Assembly: GCA_027494015.1 (NCBI GenBank)
Contig: JAOSJP010000012.1
Coordinates: 1-64,000, forward strand
Length of the DNA stretch: 64,000 nt
Direction: 5' to 3'
Source of the DNA: Anaerolineae bacterium
GTDB taxonomy: Bacteria; Chloroflexota; Anaerolineae; Aggregatilineales; Aggregatilineaceae
Under the pieces are notes generated by a model. The model ran no database searches and had not been told where the DNA came from. It saw only the letters and a program-made list of their open reading frames with translations. Position 1 is the first letter of the stretch. Every line of letters starts with the position of its first letter. Position numbers and translations under genes: made by a program. Shown piece after piece: positions 53,267-60,494 of this stretch.

Positions 53267-53871
53267 GCGCCCCTGCGCCCGAAGTTGATGCCGACGCTGT
53301 GGCGAACGCAGTGGTCGCAACGCCACCCGCCGACCTGCGCCAGGCCATTCGCCGGCTGGACTGGCGCTTCCTGCTGCCCGATCCGGCGCTGGGCCGCGTG
53401 GCCTGCCTGGGGCGGGCGGAGGGCAGCCTGGCCGAAGCCCTGCGCGCGTCCGGCGCGGCCCTGACGGTGATCGCCGGGCCGATCGCTGAGGGTGATCGCG
53501 CGGCCTTCGATACCGTCGTCGCGGCGAACCCGTCGCGCGAGTTGCTGATCGCCGCCGCCGACCTGCTGCGACCGGGCGGCTGGCTCTACGCGGAGGTCTC
53601 TGGCGCGGGTCGCGCCGGGCGGATGGCGCGGCTGGCGCAAGGCATGGGCTTCGGCGAGGTGCAGCGTCACTGGCACTGGCCGGATTTCGAGCGCGGCACG
53701 CGCATCTTGCCGCTCGACGACGGCGGCGCGCTGGTCTACGCGCTGCTCAAGGGGCGGCGCGGCGCGGCGGGGGCGGCGCTGGCGGCGCTGCTGCGCACGC
53801 TGCATCGCCTGGGCGCGCACCATTGGGCGGCGCGGCACGTCAGCCTGACGGCGCGGCGGGAGGGGCCATGA
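53263..53871 (+). CDS. Methyltransferase-like protein (stand-alone form)
   Basis: A 202-residue protein matching the N-terminal domain of the fusion at 39284-41101. Shared features are WRFLLPDPALGRVACLG, a short central strand/helix set, and LLRPGGWLYAEVSG. The Rossmann methyltransferase glycine motif is reduced, so SAM binding is doubtful. It overlaps the HPr-kinase-like gene and the phosphotransferase gene by 4 nt each. Conservation of the pairing in two genomic arrangements shows that these two domains work together. Confidence 0.62.
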   Translation: MSAPAPEVDADAVANAVVATPPADLRQAIRRLDWRFLLPDPALGRVACLGRAEGSLAEALRASGAALTVIAGPIAEGDRAAFDTVVAANPSRELLIAAADLLRPGGWLYAEVSGAGRAGRMARLAQGMGFGEVQRHWHWPDFERGTRILPLDDGGALVYALLKGRRGAAGAALAALLRTLHRLGAHHWAARHVSLTARREGP

Positions 53872-54897
53872 ACACGGCGCTGACCTTTCTGCGCGAGCAC
53901 CGCGCGCGGCTGGCCCTCGATCAGTGGGGCGTGCCGGAACGCCTGGCGAGCGTCGTGCTGACGCCGCGCTTCGCCGCGTCGCGCCATGTGATCGTGCTGC
54001 TGCTGCCCGCCGGGCGATCTGAGCCAGTGCTGGTGGCCAAGCTGCCCCGCCTGGCCGGGGACGGCGCGGCCCTGGCCCACGAGGCGGAGGTGCTGCGCGC
54101 GCTCCAGGCGGCGCGGCCCGGCGGTCTGGACTCCGTGCCCGCCGTGATCGCCTTCGAGGAGGTGGGCGGCTACCCGCTGCTGGTCGAGACGGCCCTGGCT
54201 GGCCCGCCGCTGGACCGGGCAGCCGTGCGCCGCGATCCGGCCCGCGCCTGCCGCCCTGGGCGTGGAGTGGCTGGCGGACGTGGCCGCGCCCCTGCGCGGG
54301 ACGCTGGACGAGGCGGCCTTCGCCCGGCTGGTGAGCGAGCCACTGGCGGCGTTTGCCGCTGGCTTTCCGCTGGCGCGCGAGGACGAGGCGCTGCTGGCCA
54401 CGACGCGGGAGTCGGCGGAGCGACTGCGCGGCGCCGGCCTGCCGCTGGTGTTGGAGCACGGCGACCTGAGCCATCCCAACCTGATCCTGCGCGCGGGCGG
54501 CGGCCTGGGCGTGGTGGACTGGGAACTGGCCCAACTGGCCGGTCTGCCGGCGCACGACCTGTTCTTCTTCCTGGCCTACGTCGCCTTCGCCCGCAGTGAT
54601 GCGCGCACGACCGAAGCGCAGATTGCGGCCTTTCGCGCTGCGTTCTTCGAGCGCGACGCCTGGGCGCGGCCTTACGCGCTGGCATACGCCGGACGGCTGG
54701 GGCTGGCGACGGAGTGGCTGGGGCCGCTGTTCGTCCTGTGCTGGGCGCGCTATACCGGGCGGCTCTGGGAGCGAGTCAACGCGGCGGAGGGCGCGCCCTC
54801 CCGCAACGGCGACCGGGCCGCCTGGCTGCGCGGCAACCGTTACTATGCCCTGTGGCAGGTTGCCGCCCAGCACCTGGGCGACCTGGCCTGGCTGTGA
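53868..54897 (+). pseudogene. APH-type phosphotransferase, frameshifted
   Basis: The first frame (MNTALTFLREHRARLALD, through ETALAGPPLDR) covers the N-lobe. The second frame from about 54243 covers PAALGVEWLADV, the catalytic loop LEHGDLSHPNLIL and metal motif VVDWELAQLAG. Removing one C near 54242 joins them into about 343 residues. It is the separate counterpart of the C-terminal domain of the 39284-41101 fusion. It is likely a kinase for a sugar, nucleoside or lipid head group in exopolysaccharide synthesis. A sequence error is plausible given intact motifs on both sides. Confidence 0.68.
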
Positions 54898-56099
54898 GCG
54901 AAACGAGACCATCGGCGATGCGCGTGCTCTACCTGACCAACGGTTTTCCGTACCCGCTGACCAGCGGCTACCTGCGCCACTACTTTCTGATCCGCGAGCT
55001 GGCAGAGCAGCACGCGATCACGCTGCTGGCGGTGGTGGGGCCGTCCTTCCGCGCGGAGCACGCCGAGGCGCTGGCCCCGTTCACCGAGCGCATCCTGACC
55101 TTTCGCTCGGCGGGGCGCGGGCGCTCGCGGGCGGGCAAGGCGCTGGCTTGGGCGGGAGCGGCGCTGCTGGGGCGCGGGGCGGTGCAGGAGATGCGCGCGG
55201 CGATCCGGCGGCTGCTGGCCGAGGAGCACTTTGATGCGGTGCTGTTCAGCGGCAAGGAGACGCTGGCCGCCATTGACGGGCTGAGCACGCCGCCGGTCAT
55301 CGCCGATTTCACCGACGCGGCGTCGCTGCGCCTGCGCGGGCAAATGGCGGTGTCGCGCGGGGCCAGGCGGCTGGCGCTGCGCCTCAAGGTCGTCCAGATG
55401 CGCCGCGTGGAGCGCCGCATCCTGGCGCGGGCGGCGCACGGGCTGTTCGCCTCCGCCCGCGACCGCGATGCGGTGGCTGGCGGGCCGCGCCCCAACATGA
55501 CCGTCGTGCCCAACGGCGTGGACGTGGCCTACTGGCAGCGCCAGACGCCCGCGCTGGGGGCGGGGACGCTGGTCTTCACCGGGGCGATGAACTACGCGCC
55601 CAACGCCGACGCCGCGCTGCACCTGGTGCGCGACATTCTGCCGCGCGTGCAGCGCGAGTTCCCGCAGGCGCGCGCCCTGATCGTCGGGCACAGCCCCCGG
55701 CCCGCGCTCGCCGCCGAGCGCGAGCGCCCCGGCGTCACGGTGACCGGCTGGGTGGACGACGTGCGCCCCTACCTGGAGCAGGCGACGCTTTTCGTCGCGC
55801 CGCTGCGCTTTGGGGCGGGCATCCAGAACAAGCTGCTAGAAGCGATGGCCATGCAGGTGCCGGTCGTCGCCTCGCCGCTGGCGGCGGACGGCCTGCGCAC
55901 CGAGGACGGGACGACTCCGCCGGTGCGCGTGGCGGAGACGGCGGAAGGGTTCGCGGAGGCCATTGCGGAGGAGCTGCGCGCGCGGGCCGAAGCTCCCGCG
56001 CCAGACGCGGACGCGCGCCGCTTCGTCGCCGCGCATTTCGACTGGCGCGTCAGCGCCGGGCGCGTGCAGCACATTCTTGAGACGGTCGCGGCGGGATGA
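54894..56099 (+). CDS. Glycosyltransferase (GT4/GT1 GT-B fold)
   Basis: A GT-B enzyme of 401 residues. The N-terminal MRVLYLTNGFPYPLTSGYLR and the donor domain VPNGVDVAYWQR, LVFTGAMNYAPNADA, VTGWVDDVRPYLEQA, and IQNKLLEAMAMQVPVVASPL match a subgroup found in exopolysaccharide loci. GTG 54894 overlaps the preceding stop (GTGA); ATG 54918 is an equal alternative that starts directly at MRVLYL. It transfers an unidentified sugar. Confidence 0.83.
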   Translation: MSETRPSAMRVLYLTNGFPYPLTSGYLRHYFLIRELAEQHAITLLAVVGPSFRAEHAEALAPFTERILTFRSAGRGRSRAGKALAWAGAALLGRGAVQEMRAAIRRLLAEEHFDAVLFSGKETLAAIDGLSTPPVIADFTDAASLRLRGQMAVSRGARRLALRLKVVQMRRVERRILARAAHGLFASARDRDAVAGGPRPNMTVVPNGVDVAYWQRQTPALGAGTLVFTGAMNYAPNADAALHLVRDILPRVQREFPQARALIVGHSPRPALAAERERPGVTVTGWVDDVRPYLEQATLFVAPLRFGAGIQNKLLEAMAMQVPVVASPLAADGLRTEDGTTPPVRVAETAEGFAEAIAEELRARAEAPAPDADARRFVAAHFDWRVSAGRVQHILETVAAG

Positions 56100-56111
56100 G
56101 GAAGAGGTGAT

Positions 56112-56214
56112 TGGTTGTTGGTTATTGGTGATTGGTTGTTGGCGCATGGACGGGAGCGCACAAAACAGGCTCCCATGCTCTCACCAAAAACCAATCACCA
56201 ATAACCAACAACCA
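56112..56214. repeat. 26-bp perfect inverted repeat of simple TTGGTTG words
   Basis: Arms 56112-56137 and 56189-56214 with a 51-nt loop, built from (T)GGTTGTTGG/TTATTGGTGATT words. It lies just before ATG 56230 within a plus-strand gene run. Confidence 0.8.
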
Positions 56215-56229
56215 CCAAAAGGGAGACGT

Positions 56230-56928
56230 ATGCGAATGTTCTCGGTCGCTGTGGTGGGGCCGGACGGCTCCGGCAAGACGACGATCTGCCGGCGGCTCGG
56301 CGAGTCCTTGCCGCTGCCCACGCGCTACGTGTACATGGGCGTCAGCCCGGAGTCGAGCAACCTGATGCTGCCCACCACGCGCCTGCTGCGCGCCGCCAAG
56401 CGGCGGCTCGGCGCGCCGCCCGATACACACGGCCCGCGCGACCCGCGCTCGGTGCGCGCTGCGCCGCGTCACCCGCTCAAGCGCGCGCTGTGGACGGGCA
56501 AGTCGCTGCTGGCGCTGGCCAACCGCGCCGCCGAAGAATGGTTCCGCCAGGGCGTGACCTGGTACTACCAGTGGCGCGGGCATGTGGTGCTCTTCGACCG
56601 GCACTACTTCCCGGACTACTACAGCTACGACATCGCGCCCACCGCCGAGCCGAAGCCGCTCGCCCGCCGCCTGCACGGGGCCATGCTGCGCCATGTCTTC
56701 CCCAAGCCGGGGCTGATGATCTACCTCGACGCGCCGGCGGAGGTGCTGCTGGCGCGCAAGGGCGAGGGCACGGCGGAGGTTCTGGAAGAGCGCCGCCGCG
56801 CCTACCTGGAGATGGGCCGGATGGTGCCGCATTTCGCCGTGATTGACGCGACGCAGCCGGAGGACAAGGTGCTGGCCGACGCCCAGGCGCTGATCCTGGA
56901 CTTTCACGCGCGGCAGGGACGCCAGTGA
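56230..56928 (+). CDS. Thymidylate-kinase-like P-loop kinase
   Basis: A 232-residue NMP-kinase-fold protein with Walker A VVGPDGSGKTTICRRL, the HVVLFDRHYFPDYYSYD segment (DR motif) and LMIYLDAPAEVLLARKGEG lid region. It resembles the C-terminal half of the 46836-48113 fusion. Its place inside a glycan locus argues against housekeeping Tmk. GGGAGA precedes ATG 56230. A phosphoryl-transfer role on a glycan precursor is inference. Confidence 0.72.
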   Translation: MRMFSVAVVGPDGSGKTTICRRLGESLPLPTRYVYMGVSPESSNLMLPTTRLLRAAKRRLGAPPDTHGPRDPRSVRAAPRHPLKRALWTGKSLLALANRAAEEWFRQGVTWYYQWRGHVVLFDRHYFPDYYSYDIAPTAEPKPLARRLHGAMLRHVFPKPGLMIYLDAPAEVLLARKGEGTAEVLEERRRAYLEMGRMVPHFAVIDATQPEDKVLADAQALILDFHARQGRQ

Positions 56929-56937
56929 GGAATGAGC

Positions 56938-58311
56938 ATGGCTGAGCACAGGAATCACCAGCCCGCCGCGCTGGTCACCGACGCCGAGCGGGGCAGCGCC
57001 CTGGCCATCATCCGCTCGCTGGGGCGGCGCGGCTGGCGCGTGATCGCCGCCTCTGCCGCGCCGGACGCGCCGGGCTTCCGCTCGCGCTACGCGGCGGCGC
57101 GCGTCGTGTATCCGTCCCCGGTGGATGACCCGCGTGGGGCGACTGCGGCGCTGCTGGGTGCGGCCCGCGCGCACGGCGTGGACTTGCTGATCCCGGTCAC
57201 CGACGACGTGGGGCTGCCGCTGGCGGCGGCGCGGGCGCAGTTCGCGGGCGTCTGCCGCGTGGCTATGGCCGGCGACGAGCAGATCGCCCTGGTGACGGAC
57301 AAGCAGCGCACGCTGGCCCTCGCCGAGGAACTGGGCGTGCCCGTGCCGCTGACGCGCCAGGTGCGCACCGCCGCCGAGGCCGACGCAGTGGCCGGGGACT
57401 TCGGCTGGCCGGTCGTGGTCAAGCCGCAGGTGTCGCGGCTGGTGGACGAGGGCAGCGGCGTGGATGTGCTCGAAGTGACCTATGCGGCGGATCGCGACGA
57501 CCTGCTGCGCGTTGTCGGGCAGTTCGAGGGACGCTGCCCCGTGTTGCTGCAAGAGTACTGCCCCGGCGAAGGGCACGGCGTGGAGCTGCTCGCCTACGAG
57601 GGGAAGCCGCTGGCCGCCTTCCAGCACAAACGCCTGCACGAGGTGCCGGTCACCGGCGGGGCCAGCGCCCTGCGCCAGAGCGTGGCCCTCGACCCGCAAC
57701 TCTACGAGTATGCGCGGCGGCTGATCGCGGCGCTGAAGTGGACGGGGCTGATCATGGTCGAGTTCAAGGTGGGCGCGCGGGGGCCGCGCCTGATGGAGAT
57801 CAACGGGCGCATCTGGGGGTCGCTGCCGCTGGCCGTCTTCAGCGGGATGGATTTTCCCGCGCGGCTGGCCGACCTGCTGCTGAACGGCCCGCCATCCCTC
57901 TCCGCTGCGCCGGACACGAATTACCGGATTGGCGTGAAGGCGCGCAACCTGGAGAAGGACATCGTGTGGACGCTGGCTGTGCTGGCCGGGCGGCGGCATC
58001 ACCCATTCCTGCCCGCGCCGGGACGATGGGCGGCGCTGGCGGCGCTGCCGGGCCTGCTCGACCCGCGCACCCGCACCGACAGCTTCGCCTGGGACGATCC
58101 GCGCCCGGCGCTGGCCGAGTTGCCGCAGATCGCGCGCAAACTGCTGCGCAAGCGGGGCAAGGGCAGGGAAGCAGGGCAGGGGAACAGGGTCACGAACGAC
58201 CTGTCAGGGCCGATCTCTGGGGCACGGACTTTCTCCCCATCCCCGACCCCTTCCCCCACGCAAGCGGAGGGAAGGGGAGCGCCTCGCCGGATTCTCCTCT
58301 TCCCCCTGTGA
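56938..58311 (+). CDS. ATP-grasp ligase (carbamoyl-phosphate-synthase-like)
   Basis: A 457-residue ATP-grasp protein. It has an N-terminal ALVTDAERGSALAIIRSLGR domain, VTDKQRTLALAEELGVPVP, WPVVVKPQVSR, VLLQEYCPGEGHGVELLAY, and the metal site LIMVEFKVG...LMEINGRIWGS. Family members in glycan loci ligate amino acids or similar groups to sugars or carriers. The last 45 or so residues come from a dispersed repeat (58225 onward), so the natural C-terminus was probably near LLRKRGK. GAGGA favours ATG 56938 over ATG 56932. Confidence 0.8.
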   Translation: MAEHRNHQPAALVTDAERGSALAIIRSLGRRGWRVIAASAAPDAPGFRSRYAAARVVYPSPVDDPRGATAALLGAARAHGVDLLIPVTDDVGLPLAAARAQFAGVCRVAMAGDEQIALVTDKQRTLALAEELGVPVPLTRQVRTAAEADAVAGDFGWPVVVKPQVSRLVDEGSGVDVLEVTYAADRDDLLRVVGQFEGRCPVLLQEYCPGEGHGVELLAYEGKPLAAFQHKRLHEVPVTGGASALRQSVALDPQLYEYARRLIAALKWTGLIMVEFKVGARGPRLMEINGRIWGSLPLAVFSGMDFPARLADLLLNGPPSLSAAPDTNYRIGVKARNLEKDIVWTLAVLAGRRHHPFLPAPGRWAALAALPGLLDPRTRTDSFAWDDPRPALAELPQIARKLLRKRGKGREAGQGNRVTNDLSGPISGARTFSPSPTPSPTQAEGRGAPRRILLFPL

Positions 58312-58335
58312 AGGAAGGGCCAGGGAGGGGGGGGA
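58225..58335. repeat. Dispersed repeat spanning an ATP-grasp 3' end
   Basis: Resembles the 'CCATCCCC..CCTTCCCCCACG' and 'GGAAGGGGAGCG' halves of the repeats elsewhere. It provides the last codons of the ATP-grasp gene and the upstream region of the deacetylase. Confidence 0.6.
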
Positions 58336-58349
58336 CTGCGAAGCGGGCG

Positions 58350-59342
58350 GTGACTGCGCTGGCGAACAGCGCGGCATTTGCGGGCGCAGTGGGGCTGCTG
58401 GAGCGGCTCGACGGGCGGCCTGATACGCTCGCTGTGCTGACCTATCATCGCGTGGACGAGCCGGGCGCGCGCCCGCATCTCAGCCCGGCGCAGCTCAGCG
58501 CGACGCCCGCCGCCTTCGCCGCGCAGATGCGCGCCCTGGCCGCGCGCTGGCATGTCGTCTCCGCGCAGGGCGTGCTCGACGCGATGCGCGGGGGCGCGCC
58601 GCTGCCGCCGCGCTCTGTGCTGGTCACCTTCGACGATGCCTACGTGGACTTCACCGAACACGCCTGGCCGGCCCTGCGCCAGCTTGGGCTGCCGGTGACG
58701 CTCTTCGTGCCGACCGCCTACCCGGATCACCCGGAGCGCGCCTTCTGGTGGGATCGGCTCTACGCCACCCTCAGCGACCCGGCGCGAGAGGTGCTCGACA
58801 CGCCGGAGGGCCGCCTCATTCTGGGGACGCCCGCCGAGCGGCGGCGCGCCTTCAAACGGCTGCGCGAGCACGTCAAGACGCTCGATCACGATGCGGCGAT
58901 GGCCTGGGTCGAGGTCGTGTGCGGCGCGTCCGGCGCGCCTGCTCAGCCCACCGTGCTCGGCTGGGGCGCGCTGCGCGACCTGGCCGCCCAGGGCGTGACG
59001 CTGGGCGCGCACACGCAGACGCACCCGCTGATCAATCGCGTCTCTCTGGCGCGGGCGCGGGCCGAAGCGCTTGGCTCGCTGGACGATCTGCGCCGCGAGG
59101 CGGGCGACATATTGCCGATCTTCGCCTATCCCAGCGGTGGCGTCAGCGCGGAGGTGGCGGCAGAGCTAGGACGGGCTGGATTCGCCCTGGCCTTCACCAC
59201 CGAGCGCGGGATCAACAACCTGCGCCGGGCCGATCCGCTGCGGCTGCGCCGCATCAATGTGGGGGCGGGGACGCCGTTGGCCGCGCTGCGCGCACAAATG
59301 CTGCCGGCGACAGCGTCGCTGGCGGGAGCGTTGCTGCGGTGA
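58350..59342 (+). CDS. Polysaccharide deacetylase (NodB-like, CE4)
   Basis: A 330-residue CE4 esterase removing N- or O-acetyl groups from glycans. NodB motifs: TYHRVDEP; VTFDDAYVDF (metal Asp); GAHTQTHPLINR (His ligands); IFAYPSGGVSAEVAAELG. No signal peptide is visible, so it may act on cytoplasmic lipid-linked intermediates, or the start is upstream. GTG 58350 is used; GTG 58308 overlaps the preceding stop, but its first codons are repeat-derived. It probably acts with the adjacent ATP-grasp protein. Confidence 0.82.
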   Translation: MTALANSAAFAGAVGLLERLDGRPDTLAVLTYHRVDEPGARPHLSPAQLSATPAAFAAQMRALAARWHVVSAQGVLDAMRGGAPLPPRSVLVTFDDAYVDFTEHAWPALRQLGLPVTLFVPTAYPDHPERAFWWDRLYATLSDPAREVLDTPEGRLILGTPAERRRAFKRLREHVKTLDHDAAMAWVEVVCGASGAPAQPTVLGWGALRDLAAQGVTLGAHTQTHPLINRVSLARARAEALGSLDDLRREAGDILPIFAYPSGGVSAEVAAELGRAGFALAFTTERGINNLRRADPLRLRRINVGAGTPLAALRAQMLPATASLAGALLR

Positions 59343-59362
59343 GGAACGGTTTCGAGTCGTGA

Positions 59363-59422
59363 GTTTTGAGTCATGAGGTGAGGGTGCCTCAATCTCATGA
59401 CTCAAGACTCCTGACTCAAAAC
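59363..59422. repeat. Hairpin with competing right arms
   Basis: TTGAGTCATGAG (59366-59377) pairs with CTCATGACTCAA (59394-59405), or GTTTTGAGTC (59363-59372) pairs with GACTCAAAAC (59413-59422). The repeated word is GAGTC/GACTC. It lies between the deacetylase and GldG-like genes. Confidence 0.7.
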
Positions 59423-59458
59423 CTGCTAGATATGCCTAACAAGCGAAAAGGAAAGCTC

Positions 59459-60481
59459 ATGTTTCGTCGTCATCCTGGGTATCTGCTGCAATTCGTCGCG
59501 GTCGTTGCCCTGCTGCTGGGCGCGGCGGCGACCGCATCGCGCCTGCAGGCCGGGCCGTCGCTGCAAGACGCGCCGCGCCTGGACGGGGCGCGCATCTACT
59601 TCAGCGAGGACAACAAGGAGGTCACGCCATTTGATCGCTCCGGTGACGGGCTATCGCGGCTGGGCGGACTGCTGGTCAGCCTGGGAGCCGAGATCCAGGT
59701 GCTCGACTGGCGGCGCGACATCCCCGCCGACGCCGATCTGGTGGTCATCGCCGGGCCGACCAAAGACCTCGACGACTATCAGGGCGCGCGCCTGTGGTCG
59801 TACTTGAAGGAGGGCGGCGCGCTGCTGGTGCTGGCCGAGCCGCTGGTGACCTCCACCGTCGAGGACGGCTCGACTCTCGTCGAAGCGAACAAGGCGCTAC
59901 AGGCCACGCGCGGGTTGTTCATCCTCACCTGGGCCGATTATGGCGTCCGCGCCCGCGATGATGTCATCGTCGCACCCGCTGATGAAGGCTCCCTGGCGCT
60001 CGACGTGATCGCCAGCGGAGCGCGGGCCGATCACCCGGTGACCGCCGGGCTGACGGGCGACCTGGCCTTCTTCGGGGCGCGCTCGGTGGCTTTCGATGCA
60101 TCCATCCAGGCCTTCACCGCGACGCCGCTCATTTTTGGCGGCGGGACGCTGTACGGCGAGACGGCTTACGTCGCCTATGTCGAGATCGGTGAGGCGGCTT
60201 ACACCGCCAACCAGGACACCGCGCCGGAGGCATTGGCCCTGGCCGTGGCGGCGGAGGAGGCCGCGAGCGGCAGCCGCGTGCTGGTCATCGGCGACCGCGA
60301 TTTCGCCACCAACGCCGGTGGACTGCGCACGTCACCGCCCAACACGGCGGCCTTTGTCTACCCGGCCAATGTCGAGTTTCTGCTGCGGGCGGTGGCCTGG
60401 CTGGTCGGCGCCGACGAGACGGCGACTGCCCCGTTGAGCTTCCCCACGCCCGCGCCGACTCCCGCAGCCGGAACGGAATAG
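59459..60481 (+). CDS. Exported protein with GldG/DUF4350-like domain
   Basis: A 340-residue protein with a signal or anchor segment (HPGYLLQFVAVVALLLGAA). A Rossmann-like domain of the ABC-transporter-auxiliary type follows: IYFSEDNKEVTPFDRSG, DLVVIAGPTKDLDDYQGARL, LKEGGALLVLAEPL, VLVIGDRDF. It ends in a Pro/Thr-rich tail. AAGGAAA favours ATG 59459 over ATG 59432. It is paralogous in design to the next gene. Its role is unknown, perhaps in surface polymer export. Confidence 0.7.
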   Translation: MFRRHPGYLLQFVAVVALLLGAAATASRLQAGPSLQDAPRLDGARIYFSEDNKEVTPFDRSGDGLSRLGGLLVSLGAEIQVLDWRRDIPADADLVVIAGPTKDLDDYQGARLWSYLKEGGALLVLAEPLVTSTVEDGSTLVEANKALQATRGLFILTWADYGVRARDDVIVAPADEGSLALDVIASGARADHPVTAGLTGDLAFFGARSVAFDASIQAFTATPLIFGGGTLYGETAYVAYVEIGEAAYTANQDTAPEALALAVAAEEAASGSRVLVIGDRDFATNAGGLRTSPPNTAAFVYPANVEFLLRAVAWLVGADETATAPLSFPTPAPTPAAGTE

Positions 60482-60494
60482 CCAGGGCGGACGT

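Noticed and set aside
53260..54912. 550-codon minus-strand frame opposite the methyltransferase-like and APH genes
   Set aside because: Low-complexity Arg/Pro/Ala sequence, opposite plus-strand frames with clear HGD and DWE motifs.
56122..58002. 626-codon minus-strand frame
   Set aside because: A shadow of the kinase-like and ATP-grasp genes; His/Arg/Gln-rich without domains.
52136..59342. Lasso-peptide or RiPP cluster suggested by the HPr-kinase-like and nucleotidyltransferase-like proteins
   Set aside because: No precursor peptide, asparagine-synthetase-like cyclase or RRE/protease gene is present; the context is exopolysaccharide synthesis.
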